From contig NZ_CP048796.1 of NCBI RefSeq assembly GCF_010748935.1, forward strand, positions 313,001 through 377,000: a DNA stretch of 64,000 nucleotides, given 5' to 3'. This DNA comes from Providencia vermicola. Lineage in GTDB: Bacteria > Pseudomonadota > Gammaproteobacteria > Enterobacterales > Enterobacteriaceae. A program made the translations under genes and the position numbers. A model generated the notes under the pieces. That model ran no database searches, was not told where the DNA came from, and saw only the letters and a program-made list of their open reading frames with translations. This document shows, one piece after another, positions 51,633 to 62,564 of this stretch (its first letter is position 1; each line of letters opens with the position of its first letter).

Positions 51633-53105
51633 TTAATCCAAATCGATATTTTTGCTACCAAAGAAGTAAGTGAAAATAAATCCGCACACATAAGCGACGG
51701 CAATGCCACCGACATAAACCGACATACCTGCAAACACACCTTGGGCAGAGGTCATGAGCGGAATGGCAACTAAACCTGATGGGCCAAACACCGTGTTCAG
51801 TCCGACAGGTAAGCCCATCCAAGCAATTAAACCAATAAAGAAACCACCCGCAGCCCCCCCTAAACAGGCCGTCACGAAAGGCTTCACGCGTGGTAAGGTG
51901 ACGCCATAGATCAGGGGTTCTCCAATACCAAGGAAGCCCGGAATGATGGCACCGCGAATTTGATTACGCAAAACCGAATCTTTTTTCGCTTTTGCATAGA
52001 GTGCGAGAGCGGCACCCACTTGCCCAGCACCGGCCATGGCCAAAATTGGGAATAATGAGTTAAAGCCTTGCGCATCCACTAAGGCAAAATAGACGGGAAC
52101 AAATCCTTGGTGTACCCCAAACATCACGGCGATCAAGAATAAACCTGCTAATACGGCGGTTCCAAATGGATTACCATTGAGGTGCATAAATAGCCATGAC
52201 ATACCACTGAATAACCAGCTACCTAATGGCATGATGACCACATAAGCCGCCGCACCAACAATCAGTAAGGTAATGGTGGAAGTTAAAATCATATCAAGGT
52301 TAGCAGGAATAATTTTACGTACCTGTTTTTCAACCCATGCACCAAAAATACAGGCGATTAACACACCGATAATGCTGCCTCTAGGGTCTATATCCCAACC
52401 AAAAAAGTTGGTCATTCCTGAAAACACCCCAGTGGTTGCATTGGGGTCATAACCCAATACAAAGAGTGCGGCAATAATCGCGCCATTGACTCCACTACCA
52501 CCGAAGGCTTTTTGGGCATTATAGCCAATTAAAATACTTAAAAAGCTAAATAACCCTTTGCTGAACACCGACATATAAAGAATTAAGTGCACGCCAAATG
52601 TCTGTTGCTCTGGGGTTTTAGGTAACCCTTCCGGATAGAAGGTTTGAGTCGCTAATGTTGCGAAACCGAGTAGTAGACCGGCAGCAATAAACCCAGGAAT
52701 AAGGGGAGTAAAAATGGTGGCAAACTTAGATAAAAAACGATGCACTGCACTTGTTTGTTTCTGCTTCATCTGTTGCTTATTCGATGAGGCAAGTGCACTT
52801 AGGTTCGTTGCTAATGAAGGATCTGTTTTTTCGTCAACGACCTGCTCACCACTTTCGAGTATTTGATTCATTAGGTCAGCAGCAGTTTGTGCTTTACCTG
52901 GCCCTAGAACAATTTGTAATTGCTCATCACTTTCGATGACGCCAAGGACGCCAGCGATTTGTTTAATTGCTGTTTTATCGACAAGTTGGTCATTGTTGAG
53001 TGTTAAACGCAAGCGAGTCATACAGTTTCCCGCTTGCTTAATATTTGCACTGCCGCCGACCTTTTGCAGGATCTCCTGCATCATTTCTTTTGTGATTTTA
53101 GCCAT
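51633..53105 (-). CDS. murP: PTS N-acetylmuramic acid transporter EIIBC
   Basis: 490 residues. EIIB domain at residues 1-85 with the phosphorylated Cys28 in [14 protein letters not shown], a linker, then a glucose-family EIIC membrane domain with [18 protein letters not shown] near residue 395. There is no EIIA domain, so phosphate comes from EIIA-Glc (Crr), as for E. coli MurP. It follows murQ on the minus strand after 27 bases. Confidence 0.94.
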   Translation of the reverse strand: MAKITKEMMQEILQKVGGSANIKQAGNCMTRLRLTLNNDQLVDKTAIKQIAGVLGVIESDEQLQIVLGPGKAQTAADLMNQILESGEQVVDEKTDPSLATNLSALASSNKQQMKQKQTSAVHRFLSKFATIFTPLIPGFIAAGLLLGFATLATQTFYPEGLPKTPEQQTFGVHLILYMSVFSKGLFSFLSILIGYNAQKAFGGSGVNGAIIAALFVLGYDPNATTGVFSGMTNFFGWDIDPRGSIIGVLIACIFGAWVEKQVRKIIPANLDMILTSTITLLIVGAAAYVVIMPLGSWLFSGMSWLFMHLNGNPFGTAVLAGLFLIAVMFGVHQGFVPVYFALVDAQGFNSLFPILAMAGAGQVGAALALYAKAKKDSVLRNQIRGAIIPGFLGIGEPLIYGVTLPRVKPFVTACLGGAAGGFFIGLIAWMGLPVGLNTVFGPSGLVAIPLMTSAQGVFAGMSVYVGGIAVAYVCGFIFTYFFGSKNIDLD

Positions 53106-53132
53106 GCCATTTACCCTATCAGTTTCCGTTTA

Positions 53133-54044
53133 TTAAACGGACTTTGCGACGTTGAGCGCCGTACGAATAAACCCATTATTGTCTGATAGCAATTGACGTG
53201 CTTCATGTGCATTTAGCCCAGATAAGATCATCAAAATTGCTGTTTTGCAGTGTCTTTGACATTGTTGTAACGCGGATTCTGCGGTTTCCCTGTCACATTC
53301 AGTCGCTTCCATGACGATTCTGACTTGTCTCTCAACTAACTTGGCATTGGTTGCTTCAACATCGACCATTAAATTGCCGAAGACTTTACCAATACGGATC
53401 ATTGCACCCGTCGTGATCATGTTGAGCACTAATTTCTGTGCTGTTCCTGCCTTCATGCGTGAAGAACCTGTCACGACTTCTGGTCCGACAATAGGTGTAA
53501 TAGCGATATCGGCTGCATTGGCGACCGGACTATTTGGGTTACAGCTAATGGAAGCTGTCACAGCGCCGACTGTGCGTGCGTAGGCCAGCGCACCGAGTAC
53601 ATAAGGTGTACGGCCACTAGCGGCAATACCGACAAGTACATCTTTGTGATTAAATTGGATGTTAATCAGATCTTGCTCTCCCAGCTCTGGTTTATCTTCC
53701 GCATTTTCAACAGCACGGAAAATGGCTTGGTGACCGCCAGCGATTAAACCAATCACTTGTTCATGGGGAGTGCCATAGGTAGGAGGACATTCACTCGCAT
53801 CCAAAATACCGAGGCGACCTGATGTGCCTGCACCTGAATAAATCAATCTACCGCCATTGAGAAATGCTTGGGCGACTTTGTCGACAAGTTGTGCTATTTG
53901 TGGCAGTACTTTTTCGACAGCAAAGGGTACTTGCTTATCTTCATTATTGATGACTTGCAACATATCAAGAGTAGACAACTGATCGATATGGGTGCTCGCT
54001 GCGTTACGACTTTCCGTTACCATTTTGCTTAAGTCAATGGTCAT
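53133..54044 (-). CDS. murQ: N-acetylmuramic acid 6-phosphate etherase
   Basis: Cleaves the lactyl ether of MurNAc-6-phosphate to GlcNAc-6-phosphate and D-lactate in peptidoglycan recycling and MurNAc use. 303 residues with a SIS domain: [28 protein letters not shown] near residue 63, with the catalytic-type Glu in the ASECPPT motif, and [24 protein letters not shown] near 190. First gene of murQP, divergent from murR, with a CRP site upstream. Confidence 0.96.
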   Translation of the reverse strand: MTIDLSKMVTESRNAASTHIDQLSTLDMLQVINNEDKQVPFAVEKVLPQIAQLVDKVAQAFLNGGRLIYSGAGTSGRLGILDASECPPTYGTPHEQVIGLIAGGHQAIFRAVENAEDKPELGEQDLINIQFNHKDVLVGIAASGRTPYVLGALAYARTVGAVTASISCNPNSPVANAADIAITPIVGPEVVTGSSRMKAGTAQKLVLNMITTGAMIRIGKVFGNLMVDVEATNAKLVERQVRIVMEATECDRETAESALQQCQRHCKTAILMILSGLNAHEARQLLSDNNGFIRTALNVAKSV

Positions 54045-54103
54045 AATAAATTACTCCTACTTCGGTTAATGGAAGGATATTAAGGAATTATTTATTCCAG
54101 TGA

Positions 54104-54119
54104 TGTGATGATGATCACG
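54104..54119. promoter_or_regulatory. CRP-cAMP binding site upstream of murQP
   Basis: TGTGA-TGATGA-TCACG matches the CRP consensus at nine of ten conserved bases. It lies 60 bases before the murQ start in the divergent gap with murR. E. coli murQP depends on CRP and is repressed by MurR. Confidence 0.75.
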
Positions 54120-54280
54120 GTGCTCTCTATTCTGAATTGTCAATATGAAAGAATATTTCTGTATGATTTAGATAGAGATGATTAGTTACTTATTGAATTT
54201 AAGGGATTAATGCTAAGTAATGCTATTTTTCTACGAGGAATAATTTATTTTTAATCATAGGCAATGAATAAGGAATAAGG

Positions 54281-55141
54281 ATGACTTTACTGGATACCAT
54301 CACGTGTTTGCTGCCAAGGCTTGCTGAAAATCAACGTAAGATCGCTCAGTACATCCTCGAAAAACCCGAGCGCGTACTTAGCTTATCTTCTCAGCAACTG
54401 GCGGAAACGTTGAATGTGAGTCAATCTGCTATTGTTAAATTTAGCCAAAAGGTCGGCGTGAAGGGATATCCGGCACTCAAATTAGCACTCAGTGAAATTA
54501 TTGGTCGTCAACAACTTGATGAAGCGAACCCCCATGTGGCGTTGCATAATCGTATCACTCAGAGCGATAACCTAATGGTTGTCGCACAAAAGTTGGCTCT
54601 GGAAAAAAACTATTCCATCACCGAAACAACGCGTCATCTCGATTTTAAAATGTTTGAAAAAATTGTGGATAGCATTGATAAATCACAACGTGTACAGATT
54701 GTGGGTATTGGGGGATCAGGCTTAACGGCCAAAGACTTAAGTTACAAATTACAAAAGATTGGTATCACCACCTTGGTAGAATCGGATCACCATGTGCAAA
54801 TTGCAGCCGCACTGACCTTGACCCCGCAGGATACTCAAATCGTGATTTCGTTTACAGGTAAGCGTAAAGATATGCTGACTGCTGCCAGCATTGCCCGTAA
54901 ACAAGGCGCTAATGTGGTGGCAATTACGCGTAGTAGGCTTTCTCCTTTAGCACAATTGTCAGATTATGTACTGGAAAGTATTGCGGAAGAAAACGAATGG
55001 CGTAGCTCATCAATTTCATCGAGAACGGCTCAAAATACGCTGACAGACCTACTGTTTATGGCTTTGCTCCAAAAACGTGAAGCACGAGCGAAAATGTTGG
55101 TAATGAATGCGCGAGTCATGATCAATAAATTAGACGAGTAA
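54281..55141 (+). CDS. murR: MurR/RpiR-family transcriptional repressor
   Basis: 286 residues. The N-terminal RpiR helix-turn-helix (LSSQQLAETLNVSQSAIVKFSQKVGVKGYPALKLAL) at about residues 35-70 and a C-terminal SIS domain (IVGIGGSGLTAKDLSYKLQKIG) that would sense MurNAc-6-phosphate. Divergent from murQ across 236 bases, the E. coli arrangement. Confidence 0.93.
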   Translation: MTLLDTITCLLPRLAENQRKIAQYILEKPERVLSLSSQQLAETLNVSQSAIVKFSQKVGVKGYPALKLALSEIIGRQQLDEANPHVALHNRITQSDNLMVVAQKLALEKNYSITETTRHLDFKMFEKIVDSIDKSQRVQIVGIGGSGLTAKDLSYKLQKIGITTLVESDHHVQIAAALTLTPQDTQIVISFTGKRKDMLTAASIARKQGANVVAITRSRLSPLAQLSDYVLESIAEENEWRSSSISSRTAQNTLTDLLFMALLQKREARAKMLVMNARVMINKLDE

Positions 55142-55259
55142 AGGCAAAATTGTTTTTTATCAATAAGTCACTTGCTTGTTCTTTGCAAAATGCCCTTATT
55201 TGAGTTAAGACTAATATAATGAATAAATAATATGACGCAATATAATAAGGGCATTATTA

Positions 55260-57536
55260 ATGAGGGCATTAATTGTTTATACGGAGCTAACGGATGACGA
55301 CTCCGTCATTAGCCATGCAGTAGCAAGACTTGCCAGTGAACTCAATGATGAACATGTCGAAACAGTCATCATTCGCGACTTTGAAGACGGCCTCGCTTAT
55401 ATCCGCTCAAATACCAGTATTGATTGCTTATTGTACGGTCGAGATATGTCTGACCGTGATGAACAGGTTCAAGCGCATCGCTTAATTACCCAATTACATC
55501 GTAGGCAAGAAGATGTTCCCGTCTTCTTGCTCAGTGATCGTGAAGAAGCGCTGGTTGCTTTTGATCGTAATATGATGGAGCAAGTTGATGAATTTGCTTG
55601 GATCTTAGAAGATTCAGCCGACTTCATTGCAGGCCGAGTACTGGCGGCTATTCAACGCTATCGCTCTCAATTGCTCCCTCCGTTAATGAAAAGCCTAATC
55701 AAGTACAGCGATGTGCATGAATACTCATGGGCAGCGCCGGGTCACCAAGGCGGTGTAGGGTTTACCAAAACGCCAGCAGGGCGTATTTATCATGATTTTT
55801 TTGGGGAAAATCTTTTCCGTACAGATATCGGAATAGAGCGCGTGGCTGTCGGATCGTTACTTGACCATACAGGGGCATTCGGCGAGTGTGAAAAGAATGC
55901 AGCTCGCGTGTTTGGTGCTGACCAGTCTTATTCTGTGGTTGTGGGCACCTCCGGCTCTAACCGAACAATTATGCAAGCCTGCATGACGGATGAAGATGTC
56001 GTGGTGATTGACCGTAATTGTCATAAATCTATTGAGCAAGGATTAATATTAACGGGGGCGAAACCCGTCTATATGATCCCGAGTCGCAATCGTTATGGCA
56101 TTATTGGGCCAATTTATCCCAAAGAAATGACGCCAGATGCGATTAAATTTAAAATCGCGCATAACCCGCTTACGAAGGCGAAAGTTAAACAGAAACCGGC
56201 TTATAGTGTTGTGACCAATTGTACATATGATGGCGTTTGTTATAACGCACGTAAGGTACAAGACTTGCTGGACGGCTCTTTAGACCGTATTCATTTTGAC
56301 GAAGCTTGGTATGGCTATGCGCGTTTTAACCCTATTTATCGTGACCATTTTGCAATGCGTGATGAAGAAAGAACAGAAAACCAGCCCACTATTTTTGCCA
56401 CGCATTCTACGCATAAGTTACTGAATGCCTTATCACAAGCCTCTTTTATTCACGTACGTAATGGTCGTAACGCGATTGATTTTAATCGTTTCAATCAAGC
56501 CTATTTAATGCACTCAACCACCTCACCGCTATACGCGATTTGTGCATCCAATGATATCGCCGCGGATATGATGGATGGTAATAGCGGGCGGTCACTGACC
56601 GATGAGGTGATCCGTGAATCTATCGATTTTAGGCAGTCTTTGGCTTATTTGTATAAAGAATTTATCAATGATGGGGAATGGTTCTTTAAGCCTTGGAATC
56701 AGGAAATGGTGAAAGACCCTGCCACGGGTAAACGATATGCCTTTGAAGATGCCCCTGTTGAACTACTCATGAAAGAGCAAAGCTGTTGGGTCATGCATCC
56801 AGAGGATAAATGGCACGGCTTTAATGATATTCCTGATAATTGGGCCATGTTAGACCCTATTAAAGTGAGTATTCTCTCTCCTGGGATGGGGGATGATGGT
56901 AACTTATTGGATACAGGGGTGCCTGCTGCACTGGTGACCGCGTGGCTCAATCATTATGGCATTGTGCCGACACGCACTACTGACTTTCAAATCATGTTTC
57001 TCTTTTCGATGGGGATCACCAAAGGGAAGTGGGGAACATTAGTGAATACCCTGCTTTCCTTTAAGCGTCACTATGATAGTAATACCGCGTTGAAAAAGGT
57101 GCTCCCTGAGGTTGTGCAGTCTGCCCCTGAAATTTATGGTGAAATGGGGTTACGTGACCTAGGGGATAATATGTTTGCTTATTTACAGAAAAATAACCCA
57201 GGCGGATTACTCAATCAGGCGTATTCGCATTTACCTCAGGTGATGATGAGCCCGCGAGATGCTTATCAAGAAATTGTGGCGAATCGTGTTGAAGCGGTTC
57301 CGGTTGATCAATTAGTCGGTAGAGTGGCCGCTAACTCGATTATTCCTTATCCACCCGGTATCCCAATGCTTTTATCGGGGGAAAACTTTGGTGATGAAAA
57401 TAGCCCCCATATTCGTTATTTACAAGGTTTACAGGCATGGGATAGTGCGTTCCCAGGTTTTGAGCATGAAACTGAAGGCACGGAAGTGATTGATGGCCGA
57501 TATCATGTGATGTGTGTGACAGCACGAGAGCAATAA
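55260..57536 (+). CDS. adiA: Biodegradative arginine decarboxylase
   Basis: PLP enzyme that turns arginine into agmatine, consuming protons in acid resistance. 758 residues against about 756 in E. coli AdiA. N-terminal response-regulator-like wing, then the fold-type I core with APGHQGGVGFTKTPAG near residue 160, HFDEAWYGYARF near 351 and PLP-lysine Lys386 in ATHSTHKLLNAL, the same position as in E. coli. The partner antiporter adiC and regulator adiY are not nearby, so exchange must be encoded elsewhere or agmatine is handled otherwise. Confidence 0.95.
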   Translation: MRALIVYTELTDDDSVISHAVARLASELNDEHVETVIIRDFEDGLAYIRSNTSIDCLLYGRDMSDRDEQVQAHRLITQLHRRQEDVPVFLLSDREEALVAFDRNMMEQVDEFAWILEDSADFIAGRVLAAIQRYRSQLLPPLMKSLIKYSDVHEYSWAAPGHQGGVGFTKTPAGRIYHDFFGENLFRTDIGIERVAVGSLLDHTGAFGECEKNAARVFGADQSYSVVVGTSGSNRTIMQACMTDEDVVVIDRNCHKSIEQGLILTGAKPVYMIPSRNRYGIIGPIYPKEMTPDAIKFKIAHNPLTKAKVKQKPAYSVVTNCTYDGVCYNARKVQDLLDGSLDRIHFDEAWYGYARFNPIYRDHFAMRDEERTENQPTIFATHSTHKLLNALSQASFIHVRNGRNAIDFNRFNQAYLMHSTTSPLYAICASNDIAADMMDGNSGRSLTDEVIRESIDFRQSLAYLYKEFINDGEWFFKPWNQEMVKDPATGKRYAFEDAPVELLMKEQSCWVMHPEDKWHGFNDIPDNWAMLDPIKVSILSPGMGDDGNLLDTGVPAALVTAWLNHYGIVPTRTTDFQIMFLFSMGITKGKWGTLVNTLLSFKRHYDSNTALKKVLPEVVQSAPEIYGEMGLRDLGDNMFAYLQKNNPGGLLNQAYSHLPQVMMSPRDAYQEIVANRVEAVPVDQLVGRVAANSIIPYPPGIPMLLSGENFGDENSPHIRYLQGLQAWDSAFPGFEHETEGTEVIDGRYHVMCVTAREQ

Positions 57537-57664
57537 GTGAAATAGGGGAGCGCGAATATTAACGCGCTATCTTTAGAGAACCGAGGGAACAACGAGGTGA
57601 ATGTCTGTTTATTCAACACCTATTTGTTCCCACTACGGTTCTTTGGAAGCGATAAATCAATCGG

Positions 57665-59602
57665 CTACGCGTTGGATTCGAATTCAGTGGTCATGGCTTC
57701 GAGCTGCTCTTGCAGTTCCATCCATGCCATTTCCACCTCTTCTAACGCATTTTTTTGCTCGGTTTGGCTTTTCAAACATTCTGATAGCTCATTCTTGCGA
57801 GCCTGCTCATAGATGGAGGCATCAGAAAGCATCGCTTCCAGTTCGGCTAAGGCGCTAGCGTGCTTCTCCATTTTCTTTTCCAACTCCACCAACTTTTTAC
57901 GAATAGGTTGAGTCTGCTGGCGAAACTCGGCTTCGCGGCGTTTTTGATCTTTTCTATCTTGCGCAGTGACTGTCGTTGTGTTCGCTGGGCGTTCTTTTTC
58001 TTGTTGATCGCGAGCCTGCTGTAACTCCATTTTATTTTGTTCGGCTAGCCATTGTTGGTAATCCTCTAAATCACCATCAAAAGGTTCAACCAAACCATCA
58101 TGCACTAAATATAAGTCATCGGTTGTGGAACGTAATAAGTGCCTATCATGAGATACCACAACCAAGGCCCCTTCGAAATCAATCAATGCTTCTGTCAGCG
58201 CTTGACGCATATCTAAATCTAGGTGGTTCGTGGGCTCATCAAGCAGTAACAAATTAGGTCGTTGCCAAACAATTAAGGCGAGTACCAAACGGGCTTTTTC
58301 GCCGCCAGAAAAACGGCCACTTGGGTCAGTCACTTGATCCCCTTTAAAACCAAACCCACCTAAATAATCACGTAATTGCTGCTCGGTTTCTTGTGGTGCC
58401 AGTCTTGCGAGATGTTGCAAAGGGGATTCGTCAGCATGCAAATACTCTAACTGATGCTGCGCGAAATAACCTAATTTAATACCTTTAGCTAACGAAACAG
58501 TGCCTTGTAATGGCTGTAAGTCTCCAGCAAGTAGTTTAATCAGTGTCGATTTACCCGCACCGTTGCGGCCTAACAAACCAATACGCGAACCGGGAACCAG
58601 ATTCAATTTAATCGATTTTAAGATGATGGTATCACCATAACCGGCACTGACTTTTTCCATTTTCAGTAATGGATTTGGCAAGCTTTCAGGCTTACGGAAG
58701 GAAAAATGAAAGGGATTGTCGACATGGGCCGGTGCCACCATTTCCATCCGCTCTAACATTTTAATACGGCTTTGAGCTTGTTTCGCTTTGGTTGCCTGTG
58801 CCCTAAAGCGATCGATATAGCTTTGTAGGTGGGCGGCTTTAGCTTGCTGACTTTCATATAAAGATTGTTGCTGAGCCAGTTTGGTGGCGCGTTGCCGTTC
58901 AAAGGAAGAATAGTTGCCGGTATATTCGAACATACTTTCTTGCTCAATATGCAATACTTTATCAATGATCGGATCGAGGAAATCTCGGTCATGAGAAATT
59001 AATATTAATGTGCCAGGATAGCTTTTCAGCCATTTCTCTAACCAGATGACGGCATCTAAATCAAGGTGGTTCGTTGGTTCATCCAGTAATAATAAATCAG
59101 AACGGCATAGCAATGCTTGCGCAAGGTTAAGGCGCATGCGCCAACCACCTGAAAATGATTTTACCGGTTCTTGTAATTGGTGTTGATTGAAACCAAGGCC
59201 ATGTAACAGACTTGCAGCGCGTGAACGGATACTCCATGCATTAATCGCATCAAGTTGACCATGTAAGGCGGCTATTTTATGGCCATCATTCTTTTCATTG
59301 GCCAATTGCAGTTGTTGTTCGAGAGTACGAAATTCGCGATCACCATCTATCACATACTCAAGTGCAGGCTGATCGAGGGCGGGGGTTTCTTGGTTAACCC
59401 AAGCGAGCGCCCATGTATTTGGGAAGGTAGCCGAACCTGCTTCTGCTTGTAATTCGCCTTTTAGCAATGCAAGCAGGGTTGATTTTCCACAGCCGTTTTT
59501 ACCCACTAACCCAACTTTTTGACCTGGGTTGATTGTCGCGGTGGCATTGTCCAGCAAAACGCGAACGCCACGGCGAATTTGTAATGAAGAGAAAACAATC
59601 AT
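57665..59602 (-). CDS. yheS: ABC-F family ATPase YheS
   Basis: The start at 59602 (MIVFSSLQIRRGVRVLLDNA) equals the E. coli N-terminus; an upstream frame extension to 59650 is not conserved. 645 residues. Two ABC domains: Walker A GKNGCGKST near residue 36 and GRNGAGKST near 345, signatures FSGGWRMR and FSGGEKAR, joined by the P-site tRNA interaction linker rich in Arg, Lys and Gln. The C-terminus (about 540-640) is a charged coiled coil. Probably a ribosome-associated translation factor. Confidence 0.95.
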   Translation of the reverse strand: MIVFSSLQIRRGVRVLLDNATATINPGQKVGLVGKNGCGKSTLLALLKGELQAEAGSATFPNTWALAWVNQETPALDQPALEYVIDGDREFRTLEQQLQLANEKNDGHKIAALHGQLDAINAWSIRSRAASLLHGLGFNQHQLQEPVKSFSGGWRMRLNLAQALLCRSDLLLLDEPTNHLDLDAVIWLEKWLKSYPGTLILISHDRDFLDPIIDKVLHIEQESMFEYTGNYSSFERQRATKLAQQQSLYESQQAKAAHLQSYIDRFRAQATKAKQAQSRIKMLERMEMVAPAHVDNPFHFSFRKPESLPNPLLKMEKVSAGYGDTIILKSIKLNLVPGSRIGLLGRNGAGKSTLIKLLAGDLQPLQGTVSLAKGIKLGYFAQHQLEYLHADESPLQHLARLAPQETEQQLRDYLGGFGFKGDQVTDPSGRFSGGEKARLVLALIVWQRPNLLLLDEPTNHLDLDMRQALTEALIDFEGALVVVSHDRHLLRSTTDDLYLVHDGLVEPFDGDLEDYQQWLAEQNKMELQQARDQQEKERPANTTTVTAQDRKDQKRREAEFRQQTQPIRKKLVELEKKMEKHASALAELEAMLSDASIYEQARKNELSECLKSQTEQKNALEEVEMAWMELQEQLEAMTTEFESNA

Positions 59603-59635
59603 AGATGCCGTCAGTTGAAAATATGTTAAATTATA

Positions 59636-59778
59636 CGCGTCATACTTCAAGTTGCAGCGCGTGTTGTCAAGGCATGCTAGCTAGTTTATCCACACTAGTT
59701 ACCTAGCTCTCTAGGTGCCTAGCGATTCATTCACTTGCTGCCTCACTGCAATTCGAATTATTAAGAGTATATACAGTG
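59636..59778. repeat. Palindromic intergenic repeat, copy 2
   Basis: About 140 bases between yheS and kefG. One end reads CATACTTCAAGTTGCAGCGC and the other CTGCAATTCGAATTATT, which pair imperfectly. Internal palindromes (CTAGCTAG, CCTAGCTCTCTAGG) lie in the middle. It shares terminal landmarks with the repeat between rlmJ and gorA in the opposite orientation. No open frame. Confidence 0.55.
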
Positions 59779-59902
59779 AATACCCTAGAATTTTCAGCTG
59801 GTATACGACCATACGAAAATGTGTAGGTGTAAAATAAAAGCGATATCCAAGCTGCATGGTAACGGAAAATTATCCGTCTGACACGCCTTTGAGGAGGGAA
59901 AG

Positions 59903-60457
59903 ATGTCAAATAAGCTGAAAGTATTAGTGCTCTACGCACATCCTGACCCTGAAGAATCCGTCGCCAATAAAGCTTTGCTCGAAGCCGTCAAAGATTTAGA
60001 CCATGTGACTGTACATGATCTGTATGCGACTTATCCTGACTATTTTATTGATGTGACCGCAGAGCAAAAACTGCTATGCCAATATGACGTCATTGTCTTT
60101 CAGCATCCCCTCTATACCTATAGTTGCCCAGCGTTATTAAAAGAGTGGTTTGATAGAGTATTAACGCGACGTTTTGCGACAGATATGGGGTATCAAAAAT
60201 TAAAAGGGAAATATTGGCGCTCAGTCATTACTACGGGAGAGCCTCAGGAAGCCTATCAATATGGAGGCTATAATCGTTATCCCTTAAACGACATTTTACG
60301 TCCTTTCGAACTGACAGCGGCAATGTGTGACATGCAATGGTTAGAACCCAACATTATTTATGCTGCGCGTAGGCAAGATAAACACCATTTACAGCAGATC
60401 ATCTCAGGGTACCGTGAGTGGTTACAACAACCATTACAAACAGGGGGCCTCTCCTAA
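59903..60457 (+). CDS. kefG: Glutathione-regulated potassium efflux ancillary protein KefG
   Basis: Flavodoxin-like NAD(P)H oxidoreductase that activates the KefB channel. 184 residues. [21 protein letters not shown] near residue 10 and [22 protein letters not shown] near 65 are the KefF/KefG signature. The stop codon overlaps the kefB start by one base (TAATG), so the two are coupled. Confidence 0.94.
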   Translation: MSNKLKVLVLYAHPDPEESVANKALLEAVKDLDHVTVHDLYATYPDYFIDVTAEQKLLCQYDVIVFQHPLYTYSCPALLKEWFDRVLTRRFATDMGYQKLKGKYWRSVITTGEPQEAYQYGGYNRYPLNDILRPFELTAAMCDMQWLEPNIIYAARRQDKHHLQQIISGYREWLQQPLQTGGLS

Positions 60458-62262
60458 TGGGACAACTCGATATCTTTGAAGCTGTCATCGTGTTCCTGTG
60501 TGCTGGGGTCGTCATGGTGCCCATCGCCCAAAAAATTCGTTTAGGTGCGGTGCTGGGGTATCTATTAGCGGGTATTATGATTGGACCGTTTGTCTTTGGT
60601 TTCATTCATAACGTTGACGATATTCTCCATTTTTCGGAAATGGGCGTTGTATTTTTGATGTTTTTAATTGGCTTAGAACTGAAGCCATCGAAACTCTGGG
60701 AGTTACGTCGTTCCATTTTTGGCGTTGGGACAGCACAAGTTGTCGTCACGGCCGCAATCATGGCGGGATTACTTTTTTTAGCAAAATTCTCTTGGCAAGC
60801 TGCGGTTGTTGGCGGGCTAGGTATGGCAATGTCATCAACCGCAATGGCTTTGCAGCTCATGAATGAAAAGGGCATGTCCAATAAAGAGAGCGGGCAGTTA
60901 GGGTTCTCGGTATTGTTATTCCAAGATATGGCCGTGATCCCAATAATGGCATTAATCCCATTATTGGCTGGTGATACCGCGAGCAGTGATTGGTATCGTA
61001 TTGGCTTGAAGGTTGCTGCATTTGCAGGCCTTTGGGTGGTGGGACGTTACTTATTACGCCCGATGTTCCGTCTGGCGGCAAAATCAGGTGTCCATGAGAT
61101 TTTTACCGCGGCAGCACTGTTGGTTGTGCTTGGTTCTGCGCTTATTATGGAAAGCCTCGGCTTCTCCATGGCACTCGGAACTTTTATGGCGGGAGTGATG
61201 CTCGCTGAAACAGAATTTCGCCATGAGTTAGAAATTAATATTGAGCCATTTAAAGGTTTATTGCTGGGACTCTTTTTTATTTCAGTGGGCATGTCGCTAA
61301 ATTTACAAATACTCTGGTCATATCTTCCACAAGTTTTATTCGGTGTTCTGGTCTTAGTCTCGGTGAAGGCTCTAGTGCTGTATACCCTCAGTTGGATAGC
61401 GCGATTACGCAATGGCGCTAGAGCGCAATTTTCTGGCGTATTAAGCCAAGGTGGTGAGTTTGCGTTTGTTATTTTTGCGACGGCATCGGGTGCCAGTGTG
61501 ATTGATGAAAGGCAGATGGATTTACTGCTAGTGGTCGTCACGTTATCGATGATGACGACACCACTTGTGATGCAATTGATCGATGCCTATTTGAATTATC
61601 GTTATAATCGCCAGCCTGTTTCCCATGAAAAACCATTCGTTGAAGACAATGATCCCCATGTGATTTTAGTTGGCTTTGGGCGCATGGGCCAAGTTGTTGG
61701 TCGCTTACTAATGGCTAATAAAGTGAAAATTACGGTTCTTGAGCAGGATGTCACGGCAATTAGCACCATGCGTCGTTATGGTTATACCGTTTATTATGGT
61801 GATGCGCGTGAGCTACAACTATTGCGTTCAGCGGGAGCCGAGAAAGCGAAAGCGATTGTCATTACGAGTGACGTTCCTGAAGAGGTGATGGAAATCGTGC
61901 AATTATGTCAAGAAAACTTTCCAAACCTACATATTATTGCTCGAGCAAAAGGGCGCGTTGAGGCGCATGAATTATTGCAGCGTGGCGTCACCGATTTTAG
62001 TCGTGAAACCTTTTCCAGCGCATTAGAGTTGGGGAGTAAAGCACTCATTAGTACAGGCATGCACCCGCATAAAGCCTATCGCGCCAAACAGCATTTTCGA
62101 CGATTGGATATGCGAGTATTACGGGAGATAATCCCAGAAAATGAAGGTGATAGCGGCCAAATTTCCCGTGTTAAAGAAGCGCGCCGAGAGTTAAATGAGT
62201 TGTTCGAAAAAGAGATGCTAAGAGAACATCGCCAGCCACATAGCTGGAATCATGATAAATAA
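60457..62262 (+). CDS. kefB: Glutathione-gated potassium/proton antiporter KefB
   Basis: Start at 60457 ([30 protein letters not shown]) within the kefG stop; 601 residues, the E. coli length. About 12 membrane helices of the CPA2 type (to about residue 385), then an RCK domain with the nucleotide fold [18 protein letters not shown] near residue 403, and a charged cytoplasmic tail. It protects against electrophiles by letting potassium out and protons in when glutathione adducts bind. Confidence 0.95.
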   Translation: MGQLDIFEAVIVFLCAGVVMVPIAQKIRLGAVLGYLLAGIMIGPFVFGFIHNVDDILHFSEMGVVFLMFLIGLELKPSKLWELRRSIFGVGTAQVVVTAAIMAGLLFLAKFSWQAAVVGGLGMAMSSTAMALQLMNEKGMSNKESGQLGFSVLLFQDMAVIPIMALIPLLAGDTASSDWYRIGLKVAAFAGLWVVGRYLLRPMFRLAAKSGVHEIFTAAALLVVLGSALIMESLGFSMALGTFMAGVMLAETEFRHELEINIEPFKGLLLGLFFISVGMSLNLQILWSYLPQVLFGVLVLVSVKALVLYTLSWIARLRNGARAQFSGVLSQGGEFAFVIFATASGASVIDERQMDLLLVVVTLSMMTTPLVMQLIDAYLNYRYNRQPVSHEKPFVEDNDPHVILVGFGRMGQVVGRLLMANKVKITVLEQDVTAISTMRRYGYTVYYGDARELQLLRSAGAEKAKAIVITSDVPEEVMEIVQLCQENFPNLHIIARAKGRVEAHELLQRGVTDFSRETFSSALELGSKALISTGMHPHKAYRAKQHFRRLDMRVLREIIPENEGDSGQISRVKEARRELNELFEKEMLREHRQPHSWNHDK

Positions 62263-62273
62263 AGGATAGATTA

Positions 62274-62477
62274 ATGTCGTCAACACGTAAGCGGTTTATT
62301 GCAGGGGCAATCTGCCCTAAATGTCAATCACAAGACACCCTCATGATGTGGTGTGAAGATCAAATTGATGTTGTTGAGTGCGTTAATTGTGGGGATCAGC
62401 AGCGCCAAGTTGATGATAGTGCGACTCCTCATGTGAGAAAACAAGAGCAAGTGATCGGAATTTTTACGCCTGAATAA
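62274..62477 (+). CDS. yheV: YheV family putative zinc ribbon protein
   Basis: 67 residues. Two cysteine pairs (CPKCQSQDT and VECVNCGDQQ) spaced for a zinc ribbon. It starts 11 bases after kefB and is probably in its operon. Function unknown. Confidence 0.93.
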   Translation: MSSTRKRFIAGAICPKCQSQDTLMMWCEDQIDVVECVNCGDQQRQVDDSATPHVRKQEQVIGIFTPE

Positions 62478-62564
62478 GAGAATTTTGTCAATTCTCAATA
62501 CAGCTGTTTTGTTTTCCGGTACAATTAGCAAAATTTTTCCCCTCTATGGGTTGTAGGAGATGTC

